Part shown: one piece after another, positions 50,662 through 59,734 of the stretch | How positions within the stretch are numbered: the stretch's first letter is position 1 | Layout: each line of letters opens with the position of its first letter | DNA from: Hydrogenophaga sp. Root209 | GTDB lineage: Bacteria > Pseudomonadota > Gammaproteobacteria > Burkholderiales > Burkholderiaceae_C | Assembly: GCF_001428625.1 (NCBI RefSeq) | Contig: NZ_LMIE01000001.1 | Location: 437,085-501,084, forward strand | Direction of reading: 5' to 3' | DNA length: 64,000 nucleotides | Position numbers and translations under genes: made by a program | The notes under the pieces: model-generated | The model's input: only the letters and a program-made list of their open reading frames with translations | The model's database searches: none | Told to the model about the DNA's origin: nothing

Positions 50662-52073
50662 GGTGCCGCTCCTGGTTGAAGGGTTTGAACACAGTGGGCG
50701 GCGGTGTGGGCAGCGATGTGACCGCCTGCGATGGCACTGAGCAAACCATTGCCCGACAAGTAGCCCCAGACCGCGCCGCCCGACACGCCGCGCGCCGCGC
50801 CGCCGGCGGCCAGCAGATTGGGCAGGGGCGTGCCGTCCTGGCGCAGCACCCGGGCCTGCGCGTCGATGTCGAGGCCACCCTGCGTGTGGAACAGGGCGCC
50901 GGTGACCTTGACGGCATGAAAAGGCGCCTGCAAGGCGCGCTTGAAGCTGCGCCCGGTGAGCGGGTCGCTCCCGGGCTGTACCGCGTCCAGGGTGGCCTGC
51001 AAGGCTTGCGGCGGGCAAGCCATGAGCCGCGCGAGGGCAGCGGCATCGCCGGCGTGCTGCACCGCGCCAGCGCCTTGCGCGGCCACAAAATCGGGAAAGC
51101 CCTGCGCGAATTCCAGCAGCGTGTCGTCAAACACGTTCCAGGCCACACCCCCGGGCTGCGCCAGCACGTGCACCGCGGCCTCTGAATAGCCCTGGGTCTC
51201 GTCGTGAAAGCGCTGTCCCAGGGCATTGATCTGGACACCGCCTTCCATCATCAGCGCCCACGAAATCAGCGCGCCCTGCGGGACCGCCCAGGACCCGTGA
51301 CCCTGGTACGCGCCCAGATCGGCCAGGCGGGCGCCCAACTGCTCGCCCCAATGGATGGCGCTGCCATCGTTGCCCGCGTGCCCGGCGTAGGTGGCATCGG
51401 CCATTTCGGGCAGCAGGTTCCTGACCATGGCCGGGGCGCCGCCAAAGCCGTTGCAGGCCAGCACCACCACGTCGCAGCGCAGGCGTTCCACCTCGCCGCC
51501 GGGGCGCACGAAACCCACGCCGTGGACCCGCTGTTGATCGTCGGCCCACAGCTCGGTCACCTGCGCCTGCGTGAGCAGGACCACACCGGCGGCATCGGCG
51601 GCGGCCTGCAGGCGGCTCATCAAACCGGCGCCGGTCTTCTCCGGCACGGCGTGCATGCGGTGGGCGCTGTGGCCGGGGTAGAGAAAGTTGTCGAGCACCT
51701 GCCAGGGCACGCCGTGGTGCTCTTCGAGTGCGTCGAGCGCCGGGCCGATGTGGCTGGCGTAGGCCTGCACCAGGTGCGCTGCGGCCTCGCCGTGCGCCTT
51801 CGCCTGGATGTCCCTGGCGAACAGGGCCACGCTGTCGTCGATGCCCTGCGCGGCCTGCACGCGCGTGCCGGGCGCGGGAACGAAGCCCGACGACAAGGCG
51901 GTGGAACCCGCCGGGAACGCGTCGCGCTCCAGCACCACGCACTCCACCCCCAGGCGGTGCAAGGCCAGCGCGGCCGTGAGGCCGCAAGCGCCCGCGCCGA
52001 TGATCACGACCGGCGTGTGGTCGTCGGCTTGCAGTTCGTGGGCAGGGCGCAGCTGCGTCAACGGTGTGGTCAT
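50658..52073 (-). CDS. FAD-dependent dehydrogenase/reductase, fumarate-reductase flavoprotein-like
   Basis: A 471-residue flavoprotein with a Rossmann FAD motif PVVIIGAGACGLTAALALHRLGVECVVLERD and TALSSGFVPAPGTR, placing it in the fumarate reductase/tricarballylate dehydrogenase/3-ketosteroid dehydrogenase superfamily. The C-terminal FAD segment is LPNLLAAGGAARGVSGGAVWGYLSGNGLLSAIAGG. Likely introduces or removes a C=C bond next to a carboxyl or carbonyl group. It lies between the isochorismatase-like gene (4-base gap) and the lyase gene (overlap), so it acts in the same pathway; substrate unknown. Confidence 0.88.
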   Translation of the reverse strand: MTTPLTQLRPAHELQADDHTPVVIIGAGACGLTAALALHRLGVECVVLERDAFPAGSTALSSGFVPAPGTRVQAAQGIDDSVALFARDIQAKAHGEAAAHLVQAYASHIGPALDALEEHHGVPWQVLDNFLYPGHSAHRMHAVPEKTGAGLMSRLQAAADAAGVVLLTQAQVTELWADDQQRVHGVGFVRPGGEVERLRCDVVVLACNGFGGAPAMVRNLLPEMADATYAGHAGNDGSAIHWGEQLGARLADLGAYQGHGSWAVPQGALISWALMMEGGVQINALGQRFHDETQGYSEAAVHVLAQPGGVAWNVFDDTLLEFAQGFPDFVAAQGAGAVQHAGDAAALARLMACPPQALQATLDAVQPGSDPLTGRSFKRALQAPFHAVKVTGALFHTQGGLDIDAQARVLRQDGTPLPNLLAAGGAARGVSGGAVWGYLSGNGLLSAIAGGHIAAHTAAHCVQTLQPGAAP

Positions 52074-52077
52074 GCGC

Positions 52078-52692
52078 TCAACCCAGTTGCTTCAAGAACG
52101 TGGCACTGTCCACCACCTCGGCCACCGAGGCCATGTCGGCCAGGGCCGCCTGGTGCGCCGCTTCGCCGAACGCGGCGCAACCATCGGACAGCACGATGAC
52201 GCGGTAGTCGCGCACATGCGCATCGCGCACCGTGCTGGCCACGCCGCCGTTGGTGACGATGCCGCACACCACCAGGGTGTCCACGCCCGCTTTCTTGAGC
52301 ACCCAGTCAAGCTGGGTGTTGAAGAAGGCCGAGTACGCCACCTTGAACACCGACACATCGACCAGCGGCGCCAGCACGTCCACATTGGCCTGGCCGCGGC
52401 TGCCGGGCGCAAAGTCGCCCTTGCGCAGGAAGGGGCGGCGCTCCTTGAGGTGGGCCGAGATCATGGGCTCGCCGTGTGCATCGGGCCAGAGCGTGAAGAG
52501 GCTGGCGGTGACGAGCCCGCCGCGCGCCTTGATGGCACGCGCCACCGGGGCCATGCGCGCCGGCAGCTGCACGGCCTCGGCGCTCAGCGTGTGGCCGCGC
52601 GCGTAGGCGCCGTCGGGCGCCAGAAAATCGTTCTGCAGGTCGACGATGACCATGCCCAGCCGGGCGCCTTGCAGGTTCATCTCCAGGTTCAT
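52078..52692 (-). CDS. Isochorismatase-fold (cysteine hydrolase family) protein lacking the usual Cys
   Basis: A 204-residue alpha/beta protein. The catalytic Asp region VIVDLQNDFL and the Lys region (FLRKGDFAPGS) are present, and the third motif is VVCGIVTNGGVASTVRDAHVRDYRVIVLSDGCAAF. Where active amidases have T-N-x-C-V, this has T-N-G-G-V, so the nucleophile Cys is Gly. Some betaproteobacterial relatives share this sequence as far as I recall, so it is a subfamily feature rather than random decay. Overlaps hyuA by four bases. Activity may be altered or absent. Confidence 0.85.
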   Translation of the reverse strand: MNLEMNLQGARLGMVIVDLQNDFLAPDGAYARGHTLSAEAVQLPARMAPVARAIKARGGLVTASLFTLWPDAHGEPMISAHLKERRPFLRKGDFAPGSRGQANVDVLAPLVDVSVFKVAYSAFFNTQLDWVLKKAGVDTLVVCGIVTNGGVASTVRDAHVRDYRVIVLSDGCAAFGEAAHQAALADMASVAEVVDSATFLKQLG

Positions 52693-54761
52693 GCGGCGCG
52701 CTCCACCAGCAGGTTGCCGAGCTTGTCGACCCGGCCTTCAAAACCCGGCTCCAGCCACACCGTGGTGTCGGGCTGTTCCAGAATCGCCGGGCCCTGCACC
52801 ACGGTGCCCACGGGCAGGCTCAGGCGATCAAAGCGCTTTGCCGTCCACCACTTGCCCTGGTGGTACACGGGCTGCTCGCCCACCGGGATCGTGCGGCCCT
52901 CGCCCTGGGGTGCCAGCACCGCCAGGTCGAACTTGGGGCGGCGTCCGATGCGTGCGTAGCGCAGGTTCATTACACGGATCACCGGACCTTGCAGGGTGCG
53001 GCCAAATGCCTGTTGGTAGGCCACCTCGAACGCCGCGAGCAAACCCGCGGCGTTCAACTGCTCGCGCTTCACGGGTACCTGCAGGGTGTGGGTCTGTCCC
53101 ATGTAGAGCATGTCGAAGCTGATGACCTCGTCCACGCGCACAAAGTGCACGCCGGCCGAATCCAGGCGCACCTGGCAGGCATCGGCGAGGTCGTCCACGC
53201 GCTGCAGCAGCGCCGGCCAGGCCAGGTCGGCCAGGCCCACGTTGAGGGTCTGCACCGCGTCGTGGCGCATGTCGGCCATCACGCAGCCCAGGGCCGATGT
53301 GACGCCTGGGTAACGCGGCACGATGCCGGTGGTCACGCCCACCTCGCGCATCATGGCGCAGACATGCAGGCCGCCACCACCACCGAACGGCATGTAGGCG
53401 AACTGGCGCGGATCGTGGCCGCGCTCGATCGACACCACCCGGATGGCGCCCGCCATGCGGGCATTGGCCACCGTGAGGATGGCCTCGGCCGCGGCCAGCG
53501 CCGTCAGCCCCAGGGGCTCGGCCACGTGCTGCTGGATCGCTTGTTCCGACAGACCGGCATCGAGCGCCTGCAACAGGCCACCACCCAGGGGCCGGTCGGC
53601 GGCGATGCGGCCGAGCAGCACGTTGGCGTCGGTCACGGTGGGGCGCGTGTTGCCGCGTCCATAACAGGCAGGACCGGGGATGCTGCCTGCCGACTCGGGA
53701 CCGACCTGCAGCATGCCGCCCGCATCGACCGAGGCGATCGAGCCGCCGCCCGCGCCGATGGTTTCGATCTGGATCATGGGCGAGCGCACCACCAGGCCGA
53801 ATTCAATGGAAGTCTGGGCCGCCAGCGCGGCTTCGCCCGCAGCCACCAGGGACACGTCGAACGAGGTGCCGCCGATGTCACCGGTGATGACGTTGGCAAA
53901 ACCCGAAGCGCGGGCGATCTCGGCGCAGGCCATCACGCCCGCTGCCGGGCCCGAGAGCGCGGTGCGCACCGGCACGTCGCAAGCGGTTTGGCGCGACATC
54001 ACGCCGCCGTTGCTCTGCACGATCAGCAACTCACCCGCAAAGCCCTGGGCCCGCAGGTCGCCATCCAGCCGTTGCAGGTAGCTGCCCACGACGGGCTGCA
54101 AGGCCGCGTTCAGGGTGGCGGTGGAGCAGCGTTCGAACTCGCGAATTTCCGGCAGCACCTCGCTGGCCGCCGTCACACAGTTGTTGGGCCAGATCTCGCG
54201 CACGGCGGCGACCGCCGCCTGCTCGTTCGACGGGTTGGCGTAGGCGTTGATGAAGAAGACACACACCGCTTCACAACCCTCGGCCAGCAGGGCGCGCGCC
54301 TGTGCACGCACCTGCTCGAGGTCCACGGTGGTGTGCAGCTGACCATCGGCCAGCACGCGTTCGTCCACCTCCAGGCGCCAGGCGCGCGGCACCACCGGCG
54401 TGTAGCTGCCGCGCAAACCCCAGGTCTGCGGGCGGTCGCGGCGGCGCATCTCGAGCACGTCCCGGAAGCCCCTCGTGGTGATGATGCCGGTGCGTGCCAC
54501 CTTGCGCTCCAGCAGGGCGTTGGTGCCCACGGTCGTGCCGTGCACGATGGTGGCGATGTCCTTCGCGCCCCGCGCGCCGGTGGTGCCCGTGACCTGGGCA
54601 ATGCCGTTCATGAAGCCGCGGGCTTCTTCGCCCCGCGTCGACGGCACTTTGACAATGCGCGCCTGACCGGTTTTTTCATCGAGCACGAACAGGTCGGTGA
54701 AGGTGCCGCCGACATCGACGCCGACCACCCAGTGCGGTTGGTTCAGTGTGGAAGCGCTCAT
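52689..54761 (-). CDS. hyuA: Hydantoinase A / 5-oxoprolinase-type ATPase subunit
   Basis: A 690-residue protein of the HyuA/acetone-carboxylase-beta family, with an actin-like ATPase fold. The N-terminal phosphate loop is VGVDVGGTFTDLFVLDEKTG and later segments include IVHGTTVGTNALLERKVARTGIITTRGFRDVLEM and ITGDIGGTSFDVSLV. With HyuB it would hydrolyse a cyclic amide or imide (N-methylhydantoin, 5-oxoproline) or carboxylate a ketone using ATP. ATG 54761 overlaps hyuB. The frame is open to 54926 within hyuB shadow. Confidence 0.92.
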   Translation of the reverse strand: MSASTLNQPHWVVGVDVGGTFTDLFVLDEKTGQARIVKVPSTRGEEARGFMNGIAQVTGTTGARGAKDIATIVHGTTVGTNALLERKVARTGIITTRGFRDVLEMRRRDRPQTWGLRGSYTPVVPRAWRLEVDERVLADGQLHTTVDLEQVRAQARALLAEGCEAVCVFFINAYANPSNEQAAVAAVREIWPNNCVTAASEVLPEIREFERCSTATLNAALQPVVGSYLQRLDGDLRAQGFAGELLIVQSNGGVMSRQTACDVPVRTALSGPAAGVMACAEIARASGFANVITGDIGGTSFDVSLVAAGEAALAAQTSIEFGLVVRSPMIQIETIGAGGGSIASVDAGGMLQVGPESAGSIPGPACYGRGNTRPTVTDANVLLGRIAADRPLGGGLLQALDAGLSEQAIQQHVAEPLGLTALAAAEAILTVANARMAGAIRVVSIERGHDPRQFAYMPFGGGGGLHVCAMMREVGVTTGIVPRYPGVTSALGCVMADMRHDAVQTLNVGLADLAWPALLQRVDDLADACQVRLDSAGVHFVRVDEVISFDMLYMGQTHTLQVPVKREQLNAAGLLAAFEVAYQQAFGRTLQGPVIRVMNLRYARIGRRPKFDLAVLAPQGEGRTIPVGEQPVYHQGKWWTAKRFDRLSLPVGTVVQGPAILEQPDTTVWLEPGFEGRVDKLGNLLVERAA

Positions 54762-56449
54762 GCAGGTTCTTTCGTGTAGCCCAGCGCGGCGTCGCGCTGG
54801 CGGTCTTCGATCGATCGGTTTGCCGGCGTTCCCCATCCGCCGCCACCGGGGGTCTGCAGGCGCACACGGTCCCCTTTTTTCAGCTGGATGCCCAGCATCT
54901 TGGACACCATGGGCGGGGTCTTCCACTCGCCGTTCTGGCGGTACTCGAACACGTTGGGCATGGCGGGCTGGCCACCGTGGATGCCCTTGGGCGCGGACTT
55001 GCCGCGCTCACCGAAGATGAAGGCTTCGGCGCTGTCTTCCAGCAGTTCGATTTCATAGATCGCGCCCAGGCCACCGCGGTGCTGGCCATCGCCACCCGAG
55101 CCCGGGCGCAAGGCCCACTGCGTGAAGCGCACCGGGTAGGCCGCCTCCAGAATTTCCAGCGGCGGAATCGTCGCGGTGGAGATGGGCGCGTTGCCGTGGG
55201 ACAGGCCGTCGCCATCGGAATGGCCGCCGTGCCCGCCGCCGAAGAAGCTGAACATCACCCAGCGCTGACCCTTGCGTTTGTCGTCGGTGCGGTGACCGGC
55301 GATCGACAGGGCGTTGATGGTGCCGTAGGCATGGGCCACAGCGCGCTGCGGATCGGCCAGCGCCGTGGCGCTGAAGATCACGTCGATCATGCGCAGGATG
55401 GTTTCGGTGTATCCCCCCACCGGACGCGGGCGCGCCGCGCTGATCACCAGACCATCGGGCATCACAAAATCCACCGCGTCGAGCACGCCCGCGTTGGCCG
55501 GCACGTCGGGGAAGATGTGCTTCAGGGCCACATAACAAGCCGCCACCGCCGTCGCGCGCGAAATGTTCACCGGCCCCGCGCATTGCGACGAGGTGCGCGA
55601 GAAGTCCAGCGTGAGCCGGTCACCGGCCACGGTCATGTCCAGCGCAATGGTCAGCAACTCGTCCTTCACGCCGTCGTTGTCCAGCACGTCTTCGAAGCTG
55701 TAGCGCCCATCGGGCAGGCTGGCGATGTGCGAGCGCATCAGGCGCACGGCGCGGCTGCGCAGCTCCACCAGGGCCTGGGCCACTTTGGTTTCGGTGTATT
55801 CGTCGAGCAAGCCGTCCAGCCGGCGCGCACCGAGTTCCAGCGCGGCCAGCTGTCCGTTCAGGTCGCCCCACAGGCTGTCGGGCAGGCGGGTGTTGGCCCG
55901 CAGGATGGCCAGCACGTCGTCGTCGAGCACGCCCGCGCGCAGGATGCGCACCGGGGGAATTTGGACCGCCTCCTGCCAGCACTCGGTGGCCGCCGGGTTG
56001 TAGTTGCCCGGCACCGCGCCGCCCACGTCGTGCCAGTGCGCGGCCGACGCCAGGAAACAGAACAACTGCCCGTCGCGGAAGCAGGGTCGCACCAGCTTGA
56101 AATCGTTGGCGTGCGTGCCGCCCTCGTAAGGATCGTTGAACAGCCACACATCACCGGGCTGCATGCCGCCGCGCTCCGCGGCCACGCGCATGGCGGCGCG
56201 CACGGCAAAGGCCATGGCACCCACAAACACCGGCAGACCCGACTTGCCCTGGATCAGGGTGTCGCCGGTGGTGGCGTCGTAAAGGCCGTGGCAGGCGTCG
56301 TGGGCCTCGGCAATGATGGGGTTGAACGCGCTGCGGTAGAGCGTGGCGTCCATCTCGTCGGCGATCTGCTCCAGCCGGCCGCGCAACACGGCCAGCGTGA
56401 CCGGGTCCATCGCGGTGGGGGTGGTTGTTTCTGAAACCATCGGGTTCAT
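54758..56449 (-). CDS. hyuB: Hydantoinase B / 5-oxoprolinase-type subunit
   Basis: A 563-residue HyuB-family protein. Typical segments are MDPVTLAVLRGRLEQIADEMDATLYRSAFNPIIAEAHDACHGLYD, GDVWLFNDPYEGGTHANDF, TLDFSRTSSQCAGPVN, and the C-terminal RLQTPGGGGWGTP. It pairs with HyuA (4-base overlap). The start at 56449 overlaps the LeuD-like gene by four bases, so hydratase and hydantoinase genes are translated together. Confidence 0.92.
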   Translation of the reverse strand: MNPMVSETTTPTAMDPVTLAVLRGRLEQIADEMDATLYRSAFNPIIAEAHDACHGLYDATTGDTLIQGKSGLPVFVGAMAFAVRAAMRVAAERGGMQPGDVWLFNDPYEGGTHANDFKLVRPCFRDGQLFCFLASAAHWHDVGGAVPGNYNPAATECWQEAVQIPPVRILRAGVLDDDVLAILRANTRLPDSLWGDLNGQLAALELGARRLDGLLDEYTETKVAQALVELRSRAVRLMRSHIASLPDGRYSFEDVLDNDGVKDELLTIALDMTVAGDRLTLDFSRTSSQCAGPVNISRATAVAACYVALKHIFPDVPANAGVLDAVDFVMPDGLVISAARPRPVGGYTETILRMIDVIFSATALADPQRAVAHAYGTINALSIAGHRTDDKRKGQRWVMFSFFGGGHGGHSDGDGLSHGNAPISTATIPPLEILEAAYPVRFTQWALRPGSGGDGQHRGGLGAIYEIELLEDSAEAFIFGERGKSAPKGIHGGQPAMPNVFEYRQNGEWKTPPMVSKMLGIQLKKGDRVRLQTPGGGGWGTPANRSIEDRQRDAALGYTKEPA

Positions 56450-56949
56450 CCTTGCATGCGTTGTTTGAGCACGGGCAGCAAACCGCCCGCATCGACCATG
56501 TCCATCAAAAAATCCGGGATCGCGTGGCACGCGAGGCGCTGGCCGTTGGCGCGCACCACCTCGGGGTTCGCACCGTCGAGCTGCAGTGCAATGCGCTCGC
56601 CTTCGTCGATGTCGCCGGCCTGCGGGCAGGTGAGCAACAGCAAGCCCAGGTTGAAGGCGTTGCGGAAGTACAGGCCGCTGTAGGACGGCGCGATCACCGC
56701 GGCCAGGCCCAGATGCCGCAACACGCCGGCGGCCTGCTCGCGCGACGAACCGATGCCGAAGTTGGCGCCGGCCACCAGCACATCGCCCGGGCGCATGCCC
56801 GCTGCAAAGTCGGGGCGCAAGGCTTCGAGGCAGTGCAGACCGATCACGTCCAGGCCGTGTTTCATGTAGGCGCCCGGTGCCAGGGCATCGGTGTCCACGT
56901 CGGCGCCCAGGCGCCAGGCGCGGGCATGCTCGACACTGCGCCGGGTCAT
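56446..56949 (-). CDS. LeuD-like small subunit of an aconitase-type hydratase
   Basis: A 167-residue swivel-domain protein, shorter than LeuD of leucine synthesis (about 200) and of the homoaconitase/dimethylmaleate hydratase type. The active-site loop region is AGANFGIGSSREQAAGVLRHLGLAAVIAPSYSGLYFRNAFNLGL. It joins the large subunit encoded upstream (4-base overlap). Being inside a catabolic operon with an importer, it is not likely to be the leucine enzyme. Confidence 0.88.
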   Translation of the reverse strand: MTRRSVEHARAWRLGADVDTDALAPGAYMKHGLDVIGLHCLEALRPDFAAGMRPGDVLVAGANFGIGSSREQAAGVLRHLGLAAVIAPSYSGLYFRNAFNLGLLLLTCPQAGDIDEGERIALQLDGANPEVVRANGQRLACHAIPDFLMDMVDAGGLLPVLKQRMQG

Positions 56950-58232
56950 GCCAGGATCTCCCGCGCGTCGCTGATGTGGCCGCGCAAGGCCGACGCGGCC
57001 ACGGTGTAGGGTGAGGCGAGGTACACGTTGACACTGGCCGGGCCCATGCGACCCTTGAAGTTGCGCGCGGTGCTGGAGATGACGGTGGCGCCTTCGGGAA
57101 ACGTGGCGCCGTACCCGGCGCAGGCACCGCAGCTGTTGGGGAGCAAGGTGGCGCCGGCGTCCAGCAACACCTGCATCACGCCCTCGGATTCGGCCTGCGC
57201 TTGCTCGCGCGCACTGGCGGGCGCCACCAGCAGCTGAACGCCCGCGGCCACGCGCCGGCCCCGGAGCACCGAGGCCGCGGCCCGCAGGTCTTCCAGCTTG
57301 GCGCCGGTGCAGGCGCCGATGTAGGCAATGCCGGGCTTCACGTCGGCAAACTCGGCCACGTCGCGGGTGTTGGCCGGGCTGTGCGGCGCGGCCACCTGCG
57401 GACTGAGCCGCGAGGCATCAAAGCTGTGCTGCTCGAACTCGGCGTCTTCGTCGGTGAACCACTGTTCGGCACCTTCGAGCTGGTCGGCCGGCACGCCCAC
57501 CGACCTCAGCCAATCCAGGGTCGTTTCGTCGGCCGCGATCAGGCCCGCCTGCGCGCCCAGCTCGGCGCTCATGTTGGACAAGGTCATGCGCTCGGCCATG
57601 GACAAGGCCCGCACGGCGCTGCCGGCAAACTCCACCGCCTGGTACTGGCCGCCGTTCATGCCCAGGCGGGCAATCGTGTGCAGCATCATGTCCTTGGCCG
57701 ACACACCGGGCTGCAAGCGGCCCGCCCAGTGCATGCGCAAGGTGCGCGGCACCTGCACCCAGATCTGACCTGTGACGCACACGCCCAGCATTTCGGTCGC
57801 GCCGATGCCGAACATGTAGCTGCCGAACGCGCCACCGGTGGGTGAATGGGAGTCTCCACCCACGCCGAACATGCCGGGGCGCAGGTGGCCGCGCTCGGGC
57901 AGCACCACATGGCAGATGCCCTCACTGTCGATCACATGGGGCAGTTTCCACTGCCGGGCGGTGTCGCGCGTGAACTGCACGATCTTCTGCGCGTCGGCAT
58001 CCTGTGCCGGCACGTAGTGGTCGAGCACCAGCACCACCTTGTTCGTGTCCCAGATGGAGGCGCCCAGCTCGTCGAGCATGGGCTTGAGTCGGCGCGGACC
58101 CGACGAGTCGTGGAACATGGCCAGGTCTACCTCGCAGGTGACCACCTCGCCCACGGCGACCTGGCTGCGGCCGGCGGCACGGGCGATGAGTTTTTGCGCC
58201 AGGGTCTGAGGCGGCAGGTTGTGCATGCTCAT
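56946..58232 (-). CDS. LeuC-like large subunit of an aconitase-type hydratase ([4Fe-4S])
   Basis: A 428-residue aconitase-superfamily protein. Three cluster cysteines are visible: one in YIGACTGAKLEDLRAA and two in PNSCGACAGYG. GGDSHSPTGGAFGSYMFGIGATEM and IVQFTRDTARQWKLPHV match the 3-isopropylmalate dehydratase/homoaconitase group. It hydrates or dehydrates a 2-alkyl-malate or -maleate type acid. It starts 6 bases after livF. The K in CTGAK where LeuC usually has CTNGR suggests a non-leucine substrate. Confidence 0.9.
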   Translation of the reverse strand: MSMHNLPPQTLAQKLIARAAGRSQVAVGEVVTCEVDLAMFHDSSGPRRLKPMLDELGASIWDTNKVVLVLDHYVPAQDADAQKIVQFTRDTARQWKLPHVIDSEGICHVVLPERGHLRPGMFGVGGDSHSPTGGAFGSYMFGIGATEMLGVCVTGQIWVQVPRTLRMHWAGRLQPGVSAKDMMLHTIARLGMNGGQYQAVEFAGSAVRALSMAERMTLSNMSAELGAQAGLIAADETTLDWLRSVGVPADQLEGAEQWFTDEDAEFEQHSFDASRLSPQVAAPHSPANTRDVAEFADVKPGIAYIGACTGAKLEDLRAAASVLRGRRVAAGVQLLVAPASAREQAQAESEGVMQVLLDAGATLLPNSCGACAGYGATFPEGATVISSTARNFKGRMGPASVNVYLASPYTVAASALRGHISDAREILA

Positions 58233-58238
58233 GGCGCC

Positions 58239-58949
58239 TCACATGCCCAGATAGGCTTTGCGCAGGGTGTCGCTGGCCAGCAGCTCGGCCGGGGTGCCGG
58301 TGAAACGGATGTGGCCGTTCTCCATCACATACGCACGGTCGGCGATGTCCAGGGACTGCCCCACGTTCTGCTCGACCAGCAGCACCGCCAGGCCACCGCT
58401 GCGCAGTTGCGAGATCAGGCCGAACATCTCTTCGACGAGCAGCGGCGACAGGCCCAGCGAAGGTTCGTCCAGGATCAGCAGGCGCGGCTCGGCCATGAGG
58501 CCCCTGCCGATGGCCAGCATCTGCTGCTCGCCACCACTGAGCGTGCCCGCCAGCTGGGCCATCCGTTCTTTCAGGCGCGGGAAGGTGTCGTACACCTTCT
58601 CCAGATTCTGGATGCGGCGCTCACGCCCGCGGGTGAAGGCGCCCAGCTCCAGGTTTTCGTGCACGCTGAGGTTGGGGAACACCTTGCGGCCCTCGGGCAC
58701 CTGGATCAGGCCATGCATGACCACCTTCTGGTAATGCAGACCGGTGATGTCGTTGCCGTCAAACTGCACCCGCCCTGCCCGGGTGTTCACCAGGCCGCTG
58801 AGCGTGAGGTTGAGCGTGGTCTTGCCCGCGCCGTTGCTGCCCAGCAGCGCCACGGTCTCGCCGGGCATCACATGCAGGTCGACACCGCGCAGGACTTCGA
58901 TCGCACCATAGCCCGACTTGAGGCCTTGCACATTCAACAGGGCGGTCAT
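58239..58949 (-). CDS. livF: LivF-type branched-chain amino-acid ABC transporter ATPase
   Basis: A 236-residue cytoplasmic ATPase. Walker A GSNGAGKTTLNL, signature LSGGEQQMLAIGRGLMAEPRLLILDEPSLGLSP, and H-loop replaced as usual in LivF by LVEQNV. It opens LLNVQGLKSGYGAIEVLRGVDLHVMPGE. It overlaps livG by four bases. The substrate of the importer is whatever binding protein LivK holds, which in this family may be an amino acid, urea, amide or aromatic acid. Confidence 0.95.
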   Translation of the reverse strand: MTALLNVQGLKSGYGAIEVLRGVDLHVMPGETVALLGSNGAGKTTLNLTLSGLVNTRAGRVQFDGNDITGLHYQKVVMHGLIQVPEGRKVFPNLSVHENLELGAFTRGRERRIQNLEKVYDTFPRLKERMAQLAGTLSGGEQQMLAIGRGLMAEPRLLILDEPSLGLSPLLVEEMFGLISQLRSGGLAVLLVEQNVGQSLDIADRAYVMENGHIRFTGTPAELLASDTLRKAYLGM

Positions 58950-59734
58950 GACTGAACCTCTTTACCGGCTTCGCCGCGAACGGTGTCGCCTGCCACGACT
59001 TTTTGCAAACGCTCGGCCGCACCGTGGCCCAGATAGGCCTCCACCACGGCCTTGTCGTTCGTCACATCGGCCGGTGTGCCGTGTGCAATGAGTTGACCCT
59101 GTGCCAGCACCCAGACCTCTTGCGCCAGACTCATCACAGCCTGCATGACGTGTTCGATCATGAGGACCGTGACGCCACTGTTGGCAATGCCCTGTACCAC
59201 CGGAATCATGTCGGCAATTTCCTGCGGGTTCAGCCCTGCGAGCACCTCGTCGAGCAACAGGAGGCGCGGTCGAGTGGCCAGAGCCCGCGCCAGCTCCAGC
59301 CGCTTGCGTCCGGCCACGGTGAGGTCGCTGGCCAGCTTGTCGAGTTGGGCCGTGAGCCCCACTTGCTGCGCCACCGATTCGGCCCGGGCCAGTGCCTGCG
59401 CCCGGCCGGGCACATGCAGGTGCGCTCCAACTGCAATGTTCTCGCGCACGGTCTGGGCCGCAAACGGCTGCACGATCTGGAAGGTGCGGGTCATGCCCAT
59501 GCGGGCATTCAGGTGGGGGGCCTGACCGGTGATGTCACGCCCGGCAAAACTCACGCGCCCGGTGTCGGGTTTGATGAAGCCCGACATCAGCGCGAACAAG
59601 GTGGTCTTGCCAGCTCCGTTGGGACCGATCAGGGCACTCAGGCGCCCCTCGGTGACCGACAGACTGACGTTCTGCACCGCCCTGAGACCACCGAAGGATT
59701 TGCCCACACCTTCGATCTGCAGAATGGCGCTCAT
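58946..59734 (-). CDS. livG: LivG-type ABC transporter ATPase
   Basis: A 262-residue ATPase. Walker A GPNGAGKTTLFALMSG, then DITGQAPHLNARMGMTRTFQIVQPFAAQTVRENIAVGA, the LivG-specific stretch. The usual LSGG signature reads LTVAGRKRLELARALATRPRLLLLDEVLAGLNP, with TVAGRKR in place of LSGGQQR, so its signature is atypical, though this variant recurs in LivG subgroups. H-loop LMIEHVMQAVM. Works with LivF, LivH and LivM. Confidence 0.93.
   Translation of the reverse strand: MSAILQIEGVGKSFGGLRAVQNVSLSVTEGRLSALIGPNGAGKTTLFALMSGFIKPDTGRVSFAGRDITGQAPHLNARMGMTRTFQIVQPFAAQTVRENIAVGAHLHVPGRAQALARAESVAQQVGLTAQLDKLASDLTVAGRKRLELARALATRPRLLLLDEVLAGLNPQEIADMIPVVQGIANSGVTVLMIEHVMQAVMSLAQEVWVLAQGQLIAHGTPADVTNDKAVVEAYLGHGAAERLQKVVAGDTVRGEAGKEVQS

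Noticed and set aside
52860-54779. 639-residue plus-strand frame over hyuA
   Set aside because: Antisense shadow; hyuA carries the family motifs.
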